Source of the DNA: Rhopalosiphum padi
Lineage: Eukaryota; Arthropoda; Insecta; Hemiptera; Aphididae
Assembly (NCBI RefSeq): GCF_020882245.1
Contig: NC_083598.1
Location: 43,189,858-43,253,857, forward strand
Direction of reading: 5' to 3'
Length of the DNA: 64,000 nt
Part shown: in pieces, positions 1 through 12,200 of the stretch
How positions within the stretch are numbered: position 1 is the first letter of the stretch
Layout of the letters: each line of letters starts with the position of its first letter
Program-made: the position numbers and the translations under genes
Notes under the pieces: generated by a model
The model's database searches: none
What the model was told of the DNA's origin: nothing
What the model saw: only the letters and a program-made list of their open reading frames with translations

Positions 1-807
1 CAACGTCTCAAATGATTGAAAAATATAATGCATTGATAAAATATTATTAACCTGTTGACGAGTCACGAGTGGATTTTATTTGGTATCGATTACCCAGAGA
101 GTGAATTGTTTTTATAAAAATATTGGTATTTTAGCAGTAAACACATCATTTGACGTGTTAGATATTTGTGTTACAATAGTAAAGACGGTATTAATATTAT
201 TATTTATTGTTATGAAATATATTTGTGACAAAGGAAATTAAATGTTTTGGCAGGTAGATCGACAGCTTCAGTCTTATCCGATGTAAAAAACAACAACGTA
301 ATTATATTATATATATCACAGTGTAGTACTGCGTAGACAAAAACAATACACATCATAATTACCCTAAATCACAGATATATAACATTTTTTTAGTCTACTT
401 TTAATTGGAGATTCAAATATCTTTCTCTTGCATTTTTTTTTAAGTGAAGCTGTGTATTGTGGAGTATGTGGTGGAAGAAACTATTTGTAAGTAATATTTC
501 ATAATTTGTTTTTAATTTGGTTTTTTAATAACTTCATTAATATTAGGGTTAAAATTAGTGAAAATATAAAAAAAAGTATTTAAATATTTAATTTACTAGG
601 TCTTAAGGTCAAATCACAGGGTTCATCAACTATACTTTCTGATATATTATCTGAAACAGTTACTAAAATTGAACTAACTGTACTATTGTTTAACAATGGA
701 TTAATTAAAGATCTACCTAAGAATAAAATCACTTTTACCCATATTAATATTTTAGTAACTATGTTATATATAGATTAATTGGTTGACTATAGTTATACTC
801 AATTATT
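1..807. other. AT-rich flank with a doubtful exon pair
   Basis: Mostly low-complexity AT-rich DNA. Two plus-strand segments look exon-like. One is 445-486 (42 nt, acceptor ttttaag, donor gtaagt). The other starts at 600 after a ctag acceptor and stays open to a TAA at 776-778. They join in frame (phase 1), giving about 73 residues ending in LVTMLYID. No family is recognised and no upstream exon can be seen, so this could be the 3' end of a gene lying left of the window or chance. The acceptor and donor calls are by eye. Confidence 0.2.
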
Positions 808-1869
808 CAGGAACAAGAACTACAAATATTTAATGTTTTAATTTATTTTTATGTTCTAGTAAAAATATTAAAAAATGTATTTTTTTATTTAATTATTTAA
901 AAAAAAATTGAAGATAGCCATTTTGTAGAGTTTTTTTTTCTGAAAATATTGACGTTTTAACATTTTAATTTCATCAATTTCCTGATTTTTAATATTTTTT
1001 CTAGTTTCAAAAAAAACTGTGAATTATTTAATAGGATAGTGCCATAGTGGTATCATTGTATCAAACATGTGGCCCGCCGCCCGCGTGCTCGTATGGCTGG
1101 CGAACGGGTTTCAGTGTGGCTCACAATAAACGTCATATTTTATTTTCTTCAACATTGTTAAATTTTTAAATAAAGTTAATAACTACCTATTGTACAAAAT
1201 ATCAATATGTACATTTTTGTTATACCTAGTATTAAATATTATAATTATAATAAATAGATAAAATAAATGTATTTTGTTTACTTTGAGTTTGCATTTAGTA
1301 AAAAAAGGTGTTTTGTCCGCCAACGTATAAATACGTAATAGTTAATATTTTATGGCTTGTTGGTAATTTGAGTATGGCATAGTCCACAATTTAAATATCT
1401 AATTTAATGTTTTGATATTATTGTCTTGTCCCATTTTTTGGCAAGACATAAACATAATATTATTAATTTATTGTTGGTCTACAAAATAATGTAATATTTT
1501 GATAAAAATGATCACTACATAAACTCTAAAATCACATCATTTTGTACTCATATCTTTCATATTAATTTTAAGTAGTAAAATGTATGGTACTTAACACTTG
1601 TGATACTACGTTGTACGAATACAAATCATACTTTTTAGAAAGAACATAGGAAAATTAAAATAAAATTTAAATGTAAATACCAAGTAAAAATTGAAAAAAG
1701 GTATTTTGTAGTTTATTTTTCTGAAAGGTTCAAATATATAATATATATAATAGGTTCTGAAATATTTCAAAATTTTATTTTCAATAACATCATAATTTTT
1801 ATATTTTTTTTAGTTTAGAGAATAATTTTGGATTATTTAATACATAATAATAATATATTTAATAATAGA

Positions 1870-2698
1870 CGGCGCAACCCATTTGCGCCCGAACCCATTT
1901 ATCGTAGCCCATTTGCGCCCCAAATCATAGCCCATATGCGCCCGATTCAGATCAGGTGAAAATCGTGCAACGTTGCCATTTATTGAGTATATTGGCGTGT
2001 AACTATAAAATCTAAAATAATATTTGATCGTTTCCCAAGCTAATCCTCGACGTACCTCGCACCACAAATTGCGCTGAATCATTTCACAAGCACTTTAACT
2101 CCCAATTTTATTCACCTCATCCTCCATTGACTAGTGTAATTGAAAATTTAAAACTTATACAAGTAGAATCATATCTAAAAATAAATGAAATCAATAAGGG
2201 TAAAATAAAACCACGACGTAAAAAGGAAATAGAAAAAATACAACATACTTATGAAGCGTGGAATGAGTACAGAGGAAAACACTTAAATAAAATAGAATAC
2301 TTAAAAAAATTTCTTATACATTTCGGGGAATCAATTTATAATAACTGTATGTTTATTTTAATATTATTATAATTTAATTATTTTTTGTGTTATTAACATT
2401 CTTATTATTGACTAATGTACCTATATTATTAATTTTGATTATTTTTGACAAAATAATACATTTTTGATGCAATATAAATAATATATATGTATAAATAATA
2501 TGTATACTGTTTAGTATTTAACATTATTTTTAAAATTATTACTTTTTTTTAATTTTGATTTTACATAGAATTGTATATTTTTAAACAACAACGGCAACGT
2601 TGCATGCAAAATGAGCGCATTTGGGCTATAAATCAGGGTGTTAAGTTTTTTATTTTGGGCGCAAATGGGCTGCTCTTGGGCGCAAATGGGCTACAGCC
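1870..2698. mobile_element. MULE (Mutator-like) element nested in the foldback element
   Basis: The ends are short inverted repeats built on the motif cccatttgcgccc (left) and gggcgcaaatggg (right), repeated more than once at each end. The element is flanked by an exact 9-bp direct repeat, aataataga, at 1861-1869 and 2699-2707. A 9-bp duplication is the hallmark of Mutator-like transposition. The 829-bp element keeps only a short internal reading frame (2127-2372) and so cannot encode a transposase; it is a deletion derivative. Confidence 0.85.
2127..2372 (+). pseudogene. Relic of a MULE-type transposase C-terminus
   Basis: An 81-codon open frame lies inside the MULE. It is very rich in Lys, Glu and Ile (for example KIKPRRKKEIEKIQ), followed by a segment resembling the helical tail found after the MULE/FLYWCH transposase core in insects (a Lys-rich linker, a tyrosine segment, then a YLxxF-like end). 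The resemblance is from memory of the family pattern and is weak. The catalytic DDE core is absent, so the fragment is non-functional whatever its origin. Confidence 0.35.
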
Positions 2699-2867
2699 AA
2701 TAATAGAGTAATATTACTCTATGGGTTGGTCATAGTCCATATTCCATAATATCATTATTATCTTAAAATTTTAATAACTTGACAAGGTGTATTTATCATA
2801 AAATGCGCCTTGATTTAATTTTATTCTGTGGTATAATCTTGTATCGTTTTCTAATAATACTAGCTTC

Positions 2868-2936
2868 GGGTGTGCCTCGCTCTGAGTGTACCTCGCTCTG
2901 AGTGAAACTCGCTTTGAGCTAAACTCGCTTTTATCA
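2868..2936. repeat. Short tandem repeat, ~16-17-bp unit, about four copies
   Basis: Four degenerate copies of a unit like gtgcctcgctctgagt lie head to tail in the loop of the foldback element. The later units drift to aaactcgcttt. They make the 64-codon minus-strand open frame across this site a repeat artefact. Confidence 0.6.
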
Positions 2937-3514
2937 ACTTTATGGTTTATCATTTCATTTAACACCTTCTCGTTGGTTTTTTAACTCAGTTGAAGTTCTT
3001 GCTATAATAATATAATCATAAACAATTTTATAATTACTTATTTGTTAGTAAACATTTTAGTAATTTGTTATTAATATAAGTTTTTTTTTAAATAAAGTAA
3101 TATATGTATATCCTATATTCAAAAACACATTAACCATTTCAACCTGTTCTTAAAATTGAACAGTTTTTGTTTTTTTTTTTTTTAATTAGATAAGCCATTT
3201 ATTATATGTTTATGTATTTAGATTATTATTTATTTTAGTACATTAAATTTACATTATTAGATAAATTTACTGTGTTTTGCAAAATAGTCACAAAACAAAG
3301 TGTTTGAACACTCACAATTGTAATATACATATATACATGTATTGTAAAAAAAAAAAAATGTTAACCTCCTCAAAATATATTCAGCTATGACCTTCTAAAA
3401 TATTTATTGTATATAATAATTTCCCTATGTTCCTTCTTCCAAAAAGTAAAATTCGTATTCGTACTACGTAGTATCACAAGTATCAACAAGTACCATACAT
3501 TTTAGTAAAATAGT

Positions 3515-4196
3515 AAGTGTTAGGTAAATTACTTTTTTAACTAGATTACTTGTTAGTTACTCAATCTCAAGTACTAAAGTAATTGAGTTACAATGACGTT
3601 ATTTTAACGTTACTCTTATGTTACCTTATTAAGTTTTCACTTAATCAACAATAACAGCGGTAATCCGAAGACGACCTTATGTTGTATAATTTAACAGACA
3701 TTATCTAAAAATAAATAAGATATAGCAATTGCTAATATTGCTATCTCTACTCCTGCAAACTGTTTATCAATGTTATATTCAGTTTTCCTCGAAAATTGAA
3801 ACTGAAAATTGTAGTTTATTTATACATGGATATTATATTATTAATTAATATTTTTACTGGGAAAATGTTGTAATTACACATACGTGTAATTATACCTACT
3901 TGAGTTTTAAATATAATTAAATTTTCTGATACTGATACGAGGGGAAGTACTACCTGCAAAGTGCCGCTTCGGCCTTCATAGCACCACGATATACAAAAAA
4001 AAAATATATAATTAAATATTTAAATTTATAATGCAACGCGTTCTTCTAGTAAATTATTTCTGAATAATTAATGTCGTTACTCTTGTCGTTACAAAAAAAT
4101 AATAGTAACGAAGTCATCATAACGTTACTGAAAGTTGTAACTACGTTACAGTAACGAATAACGGAGTAACGGACGTTATGTTACTACCAAACACTG
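3515..4196. mobile_element. hAT-like non-autonomous insertion in the right arm
   Basis: Compared with the left arm, the right arm is interrupted here by about 680 bp. The insert begins agtgttaggtaaattac and ends with the reverse complement of cagtgtttggtagtaac, followed inward by GTAAC/GTTAC-rich sequence. Ends of the form CAGTGTTxGGTA with GTAAC clusters are typical of one group of hAT elements. No clean 8-bp target duplication survives. There is no coding capacity. Confidence 0.6.
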
Positions 4197-5455
4197 CATT
4201 TTTTACTTTATAAATTAATATGATAGACATGAGTACAAAATGATGTGATTTTAGAATTTATGTAGTGATCATTTTTATCAAAATATTACATTATTTTGTA
4301 GACCAACAATAAATTAATAATATTATGTTTATGTCTTGCCAAAAAATGGGACAAGACAATAATATCAAAACATTAAATTAGATATTTAAATTGTGGACTA
4401 TGCCATACTCAAATTACCAACAAGCCATAAAATATTAACTATTACGTATTTATACGTTGGCGGACAAAACACCTTTTTTTACTAAATGCAAACTCAAAGT
4501 AAACAAAATACATTTATTTTATCTATTTATTATAATTATAATATTTAATACTAGGTATAACAAAAATGTACATATTGATATTTTGTACAATAGGTAGTTA
4601 TTAACTTTATTTAAAAATTTAACAATGTTGAAGAAAATAAAATATGACGTTTATTGTGAGCCACACTGAAACCCGTTCGCCAGCCATACGAGCACGCGGG
4701 CGGCGGGCCACATGTTTGATACAATGATACCACTATGGCACTATCCTATTAAATAATTCACAGTTTTTTTTGAAACTAGAAAAAATATTAAAAATCAGGA
4801 AATTGATGAAATTAAAATGTTAAAACGTCAATATTTTCAGAAAAAAAAACTCTACAAAATGGCTATCTTCAATTTTTTTTTAAATAATTAAATAAAAAAA
4901 TACATTTTTTAATATTTTTACCAGAACATAAAAATAAATTAAAACATTAAATACTTGTAGTTCTTGTTCCTGTGAATCTTATTAAAAAACCAGAATTATG
5001 ATATCTCCATTATTTCAGGAGATATCGCAATGGGTAAATCCTTGCGGACACCTATATCTATGATATTGTCATATTGATAATATCAATACAGTTTTCATAA
5101 ACATTCGTTAAAAACAGAGATAACAGAAAAACGTCAATTGACGTCTTTACTTTACAGTGTATAATAAGAAAAAACGTCAATAAAATAACTAATATAATAT
5201 TATATTCTAAATTTCTAACCACAAGATATCTAAATATAATAACATAGAAATAATATTAATTATCTATTAAAAAATACACTGTACGTTGGTGCGCTCTATA
5301 ATATTATATTATTATCTTATCGGTATCGGTATTTTATTTTTGTATAAATATTCAAAATTATAAAAATACTGAATTAATGAAAGTATTATCAATATTTAAA
5401 AATGATAATTGATACCACGAATTAAAATATTAAAATATTAAATAATATAAAAACA

Positions 5456-5660
5456 ATTTTTTGGAGGGGTAACGACTGGATTTAAGGGGGCAACGCCCCC
5501 CTTGCCCCCCGTTGTTATGGGCCTGGGGAAGGGACAGGTAAGGGGTTGTTTGTTTTTAGGCTGAAGACGGAAGCCCTCCCTGGCCATGTCTGTACCCATC
5601 ATGTATAAAATATCATAGACGGTATTATTACTACTACCTATTCCAAAATCGTTCATCTGC
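5456..5660. repeat. GC-rich repeat fragment with a G/C hairpin
   Basis: This is a sharp GC-rich island in AT-rich DNA. It contains ggggg-caacg-ccccc (about 5486-5500) followed by ccccccgttgttatgggcctgggg. Runs of this type are common at transposon ends in insect genomes. The minus-strand open frame here is a by-product of the base composition. The element type is not identified. Confidence 0.4.
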
Positions 5661-5981
5661 TGTTAAATGTTGACAATGCTTTTTGTGGACTACGGTTTAA
5701 TCATAGACGTATAAATAATAATATATTTATTTATTTATAATTATTAATTATTATATAATATTTAACACTTACTTTTACTGTGATTAAACATTGTGTTTCG
5801 AAATCGACAATGTGATGTAATTGATAAATATAAAATAAAATAGTCATATACTATTTATATTTAATACTTATATCTATGCATTAATATTTATACATTTATA
5901 TCTGTTTTCTTAACCTAATTTTGAATATTGTTATGTTTACACGCGTGTTAAATACAGTCATGTAATTTGAACTGCGCTGGG

Positions 5982-5988
5982 TATAAAT
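5982..5988 (+). promoter_or_regulatory. Candidate TATA box of the micro-exon gene
   Basis: The sequence gggtataaatttg lies about 107 bases upstream of the start codon at 6089. It is the only good TATA match close to that exon. A start site near 6010-6020 would leave a short 5' leader. This is inference from position and motif only. Confidence 0.4.
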
Positions 5989-6088
5989 TTGCGTATTCAA
6001 AATTCAATATTGTAGTAGTTAAAAAGTATTATTATTATCCATTTCATTATTCAACGTTCACATAATTTTTAGTTTTCATATATATCAA

Positions 6089-6200
6089 ATGACTAAAATG
6101 AATACTTTTAAACATTATTTTATAACTATTACAATCATAGTACTTCCAATTTTGATTATTCCAGCAACTGCATTTGATGAATACTTAAAAGAATTTAATG
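6089..6200 (+). CDS. Exon 1 of the micro-exon gene: signal peptide
   Basis: Begins MTKMNTFKHYFITITIIV and continues with a hydrophobic run (LPILIIPATA), a typical signal peptide with a likely cleavage after ATA, before FDEYLKEFN. The second ATG (codon 4) is an alternative start. The exon ends one base into a codon at a gtatag donor, setting the phase-1 register that all later exons keep. Nothing else in the window is spliced to it as convincingly. Confidence 0.7.
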
Positions 6201-9200
6201 GTATAGTTATATTTATTATTTTTTAATTAATTTTTTTATTATTATTGTATTGATATTCATACGTAACCTATAATATTTTTTACATTTTATGTTTTTTTTA
6301 GGTCTTGGAGATTATTTTAACAAAGATGATGCTGGTATGGTAAAATTTATTTATGTATAAACATTTTTATTTTATTGTTATTGTATTGATAATCATATGA
6401 AATTGTTTGTAGATTTTGTTATAAATTATCAAGAAACTAAAACCAATTGATATTTTATATTTTTATTACTATTTACTAAAGAGAAACATAACTTACACCG
6501 TTTCTTACTTTTAATTTGTACACAATATTAATATATAGGTAACAAAAATGTTAAGCCTGAAGGTTTTTTAAAAAATTGTATTATTTATGAAAAAATAAAT
6601 CGTAAATTATGATAGAAATAATATTAAATCTGTTGTATAAAATCTGTTTATAAACTCAATAAATATAGCTTTTGTATATAAATATTAAATAAGTTATTAT
6701 AAATCGTTCATAACATAGAAAATATTTATGACATATTAAAATTGTACTCGGCTTTAGACAAGCAACATACAATTAATGTTACCTATAAACTGTAATTTTA
6801 ATATTTTTTTCCACATCGGATTAGCAGGTCGAACATTATTGTTACATCTTATTTAATACAATCAATTAAATTTTAATGTATATTAGACTTAATGTAAAAA
6901 TAATTATGTTATAATTAATACTGTTACTAAATATTTTTTTTTCAGCCGATTTAAAATGTAATATTTTTAACTTATTATTAGTATATAAATGAGAACTTGG
7001 TATAGTTTTAATTTTAAGTACTTAAGTATTAAAAGGTTGTTATATAGTTAGTCGTTAGGGATATTAGGTTAGTTTAGGTATTCTTAGACGATGGTTGAGA
7101 TTACTGCAGACTAACCCTAAATGATAAATGTACAAAATTATTAATTTTAGTTCTGTTGTTGATTGACGTTTTTTTTTTGATTTTGAAATGAATTCCTCGT
7201 ATTCATAAATTGTTATAACTACTAAGAAAATATGTTGAAATGTGTGTGTAATTTATTGACATCTACTATTCTACTCTAATATTACTTCATATAAATTTAA
7301 ATCGTTTGAAACTAATAAAAATAATAATTTTAACAAAATAATTTAAATTAAGTACTGGCTAAATACATAACATAATGTATTCCATATTAGATTTTGAGCA
7401 GAGATTGTATCAATTTTACAGCGAAATGTTTTGTGTGTGTCATTTTAAATAAAAATAGTAGATTACTTATATATTTGGTATATAGTTTTTTAATTTTATA
7501 TTTGAAACCTTGTAACAGTTTGTTAGACCAATCGTTATTATACTGTAAAAACACTCACTAAATATTCAGTCAATAGTAAGCTAGGCACTTCCTAATTATC
7601 AATAAAACGAGATTAGTTCATTTAATATTTTTGAACCGTTAAATTAGACAATTTTTTATGCTAATCAAACATAGTTTTATATAATAATTGAATATGAATT
7701 ATTTTAAAATTTCACAGATTTTCTATTACATATGGCTAGATTTACAAGTAAGTGTTTATAAATTATAGGGTAATAATTTTATTGTACTTATATCCTTCTT
7801 TGAAGAATATTTGACATAATAATTACAAGCATTGACTTTAATGATCTTAATATAAAAAATATTTTAGTATTAAATGTTTATTTATTATAAATTTGTATAG
7901 TTTATAATGATGATGTGTATATTATGAAATATGTATAACAATAATTTTATGTACCTAGTAGCTTCAAAAATATAATACACAGAATTATAACTGTACCGTA
8001 TTGTTAATTTTTATCGTTCTTCAGTAAGTTGTGTGCGTTTTTTCCTGGTGATCAAGTCTATGAGATTTGTCTATGATAAATTACTAGATTAGTTCATTTG
8101 CATCCGACATGTTAAACTTAAAATCATAACGTTAGGTGGTTAGATTGGCTGAGACTTGAATTTGAATTTATCAGATTTATGTGTACTACCGTACGTAATT
8201 ACATTGGAATTAAGCAATGATCTCCCAATTTCTACTTCACGCAATTAAACTTGCATCGACGGAGTATTTTACAGACACGTTAAGCAGCTTGAAACACGAG
8301 AGTATATTATATTTTCACCATTTTTCAGTACCCACCGTACTTTATTATCTGTAACTACTAACCATTAAATATCTTAAATTGTATTGTTCGAAAATACAAT
8401 ATAATTAACAATAATTAAATACACGTTGACTGCGAAACTCGTTTTTTATTCTTTACACGTTTTCCAATATTGATAAATTAGTCAGTAGGACAGTAGCTAT
8501 AAGACATATTAATATATTATACAATATACATGTCCAATGTATCTGCAGTGGAGATACTCGTTTTTATTTTTCTAGTTTTTCTTCGTCAATTTTCGTCGTT
8601 GACCATGTTTCACATCCATAAACAGCGATAGGACGAATATACGCGTAGTATGGAGATTTACTTTGGATTTTTCTGATAATAATCTTGACTTGAACATTAT
8701 ATTCATGCATCATGCATGTATATGGCTAAATAGCCCTGATTTGCTCACGATATCCTGATATTTATTTCATTATTCATTATATATATTATTATTGGCAGCG
8801 TTTATATTTACTCCCAGGTATTTAAAGTTATCTACTTGTTCAAAGGTTTATTGACCTATATTATTCTGTTTGTTCATTATCTGTCTGGACATGATAATTG
8901 TTTCACTACCTTCTATTAATTTATTTAAGTGTACTTAAGATATTTGACCTTGAGATTCTCTAGAATTTCTATGTCATCCGCATCTGCCAGTAAAATGATT
9001 TTAAGGACGTGCTAAACAGCTAACTCGATAAGGACTTAGATAATTGAAGGGTGGTAAGATAGAATGGTCAATTTTGTCGGAGATAAATGTAGATCCGCCA
9101 TGCTTTATTCCGTTAAGGTGGTTTGCACTAATAAGTTCATATCTATTTAGTGAGTAGTGATTTAGTCAGAAGAATTTAGTTTCAGTGATGAGTGATTGCC

Positions 9201-12200
9201 ATTTGTCACTTAAGATCTGGTTTGGCGTCTAGCGATCTACTGCTATAGCAAGGGATACCACGCTACGTTAGGTCGTTAGTTTGTTAACGATAGATTACTA
9301 GGGATTTTGTTTTAGAATTTTCATGAGATATAGCTTTTTTAAGTATGTTTTTTAAACCTTAGTAATTCATACAGCCATATCAAAATATAATAATAATCAA
9401 AGTACAGTGGTATCAATAATAATGATAATGATAATAATAATAATAATACACTTTTGACATTAACCATGGCTAATGATGTTACGCGACGAGATATGCCTTA
9501 TATACAATATACGAAGCTCCTGATTTTGAGAACTCAAATATCCCCACTCCTTCTTGTGGAACTTTAGTTGACCGAAACAATGTTTTGACTATATTTATTT
9601 TTTTTTTTCTAATTGACAAAATGCCATTTTACGGGTATAATTTAAAATCAATAAAGGATATTTTTGGGGGGCTAAATCATAGTCAGCGGGCTACCCCCCA
9701 GGTTGTCCCACTGACGACAAGTTATACTATTATTACTATCTCTATAGAAGTCATTTTAAGAACGTATTTTTTACGAAATATTGGAATAAAACATTATTTT
9801 ATGAAACTTCGCATCCACAATCCATACAAAATTCGACACACTAATGTAACAAGTTAAAAAACCAATAAATAATATATTATTGATTGCTATTCTTCAAACT
9901 GCTACAGTATTTTATTCTCAGACACTTTATATAAGTTGTAAAAATTATGTTACTTACAGTAGTTTATTATTATTAAAAATTAAAAATATAAAATTCCGAA
10001 TTCTAGTACCTCTGTCAATAGTTCATATCTACATGTACTAAGTTTATAGGTTGCTGGTTTAAAATAATACAGTTACGTTAACAAGTTAAATTTACTGATG
10101 TTTTGTTTTACATTAATATAATAAATTTACAGATAATCCTAAAGGAGATTACTACATGCAATATATAAGTAATTATTTGGAAATAACTAAATACTATTTT
10201 TAACATTATCTATGGTGGATCATACCTATATTTCTTTAGTTTATGTATAATACCTAATTGTTTGTCATATTATTTAAGTTTTAAATGTCTAGTACTAGGG
10301 ATCATGTTTTAGAATTTTCATCAGATATAGGCATATAGCTTTTTTAATTATGTTTTTGTCCTTAGTAATTTATACAGCCATATCAATACGTTAAACAAGT
10401 TAAATTAAGTGATATTTGTTTTACATTAATTTAATAAATTTACAGATAATCCTGTTGATGAACCTAACCCCGATTATTTAAGTAATTATTTGTAAATAAC
10501 TAAATACAATTTTTGGTGGATCATACCTATATTTCTTTAATTAATCTATAACACCTAAGTGGTTATCATATTATTTAAGTTTTAAACGTCTTTAAAAATA
10601 AAGCAACTTTGAAGGGGGTAGGGGGTTAAAACATTTTTATAATACATGAATTAAAAAAACATTATTTTATTACATGTTATTTTGATAAAAATTTGAACCC
10701 CTAACCACTATTGTATCAATAGTAATCACAAAAAAATAAGTTTTTACATATATATTTTATATATTTATTATTTAGAAAGTATAAGTACGTATTTACAGCG
10801 ATTTTTTTTTTTAATTAAGTTTTATTAATTAAATATAATAAAGTAGATTACGCATGTTTAGGTTATATAAATCAACTGTAAAAAATAATGATATTGTATA
10901 CATTTAAAATTTACTGATGTTTTATGCTTATTTATTGTTATTAGTTGTATTATTGTTATTTTACAATTATGTATGTTTTTTTGTATGTATACACGATAAG
11001 TAGTTGATAGAATTCTTAGATTATCAAAAATATAGATGGTTTTGGATAGCAAATTAGATTTAGTTTGTACATTAAAGAGGTCAAAACAATTAGTATTTTT
11101 TTCATATAATCAGGAAAAACGAGAATTCTAACGCTAAACCAGATTTTGACTAATTTTGTCTTTATTTTGTCTTAACTCAAAAACGAATAGCTATATATAA
11201 AAACTTTAAATTTTAACTAAGTTATTACATTATAATTTTATATTAATGGTATATTTTTCAAAATATTTTGACTCTTTTTGAGCAATTTATAGACAATTGA
11301 ACATTTTGATTTATTTTTTTTATAAATGTCAATAAAAATTAAAAATGTATAATGGGTGAAAAATGCTTGAAAATTTTGTACAAGATTTATAATAAGTGAT
11401 TAATTTCTTGAATCAAAAAATTTCAATAAAGATTAGTCACAATACTTTTTATAAGCATTTAAATTAATTTAAAAATTTTACGAAATTCGTGAAAATCTAG
11501 AAAATACAAGTTATTTTGTAAAAATAAATACAAATTTTTTGTTTATAGCTAAGAGCTAAGATTTTAAAATGAAATATAATAATGTTCTTTATACGTTTCT
11601 CAAAATGTATAAAATAAAAATCTATGAGATAGTCAAATTAATTTTCAAGGGTATTTGAATTTCAAATTTTTACATCATTATTAGATATTCACCCGTATTT
11701 ATAAATACTTCTTTTCAAAAATGTTGGTTTTTTTTTATATAACTTAAAAACGAATAATTATTGATATTTGAAATTTTCTCCAAATGACTTTTTAATATTA
11801 TTTTTATTATATGATAAAATTAACAAACTTTTTAAAAGACTCTTTGGTATATTTATAGGCAAGCTAAATTTGTAATTGTTTTTAGCATTTTTTTTGTATA
11901 CATTTTGATAAAGAAATTTTCAATGGATCGACATTTTTGAAAATATATTACAAGATACCATATAGTGATCTCTATATCTGTATAAAAATATTAAGAATAC
12001 CAACTTGGTTCGTATTCGGTTCTACATAATATGTCCAAATGTCTGAGTTCGGTTCAAGACCATATTTTTGAATTCGACAAAAATAAATAAAATGTAATAA
12101 TTTTATACTTTTATGAACTAGGTAATTTATTTTCACATTTATCAAGAATTTTTTACCTTATAATAAATAATAATATAAGACTATTTTAATTTATAGATAA

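Larger units (their letters stand above)
808..4972. mobile_element. Foldback-type DNA element with ~0.85-kb inverted arms
   Basis: The left arm (808 to about 1652, starting caggaacaagaac) is repeated in reverse complement on the right (about 3420 to 4972, ending gttcttgttcctg). The arms match closely over hundreds of bases, including a GC-rich stretch at 1070-1110 against 4675-4715. The right arm is interrupted by a hAT-like insertion at 3515-4196, and the centre holds a MULE at 1870-2698. No transposase is visible and no clear target-site duplication was found. Part of the left arm is itself repeated in degenerate form (about 896-1040 against 1690-1840). The long arms suggest a non-autonomous foldback element; its superfamily is not assigned. 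Confidence 0.75.
9296..10595 (+). repeat. Tandem duplication carrying exons 5 and 6
   Basis: Two copies of an intron-exon block lie in direct orientation. Copy A is 9296-9384 plus 10075-10292; copy B is 10293-10595. Shared marks include tactaggga, ttttagaattttcat, acagccatatcaa, taaatttacagataatcct and tggtggatcatacctata. Copy A is split by about 690 bp (9385-10074), probably a transposon insertion. The duplication doubled one micro-exon into exons 5 and 6. Confidence 0.85.

Noticed and set aside
445..778. Exon pair giving a Cys-containing peptide near the left edge
   Set aside because: Kept only as a doubtful note. One frame suggests a CGVCGG zinc-binding phrase, but that frame does not join to the second segment without a stop.
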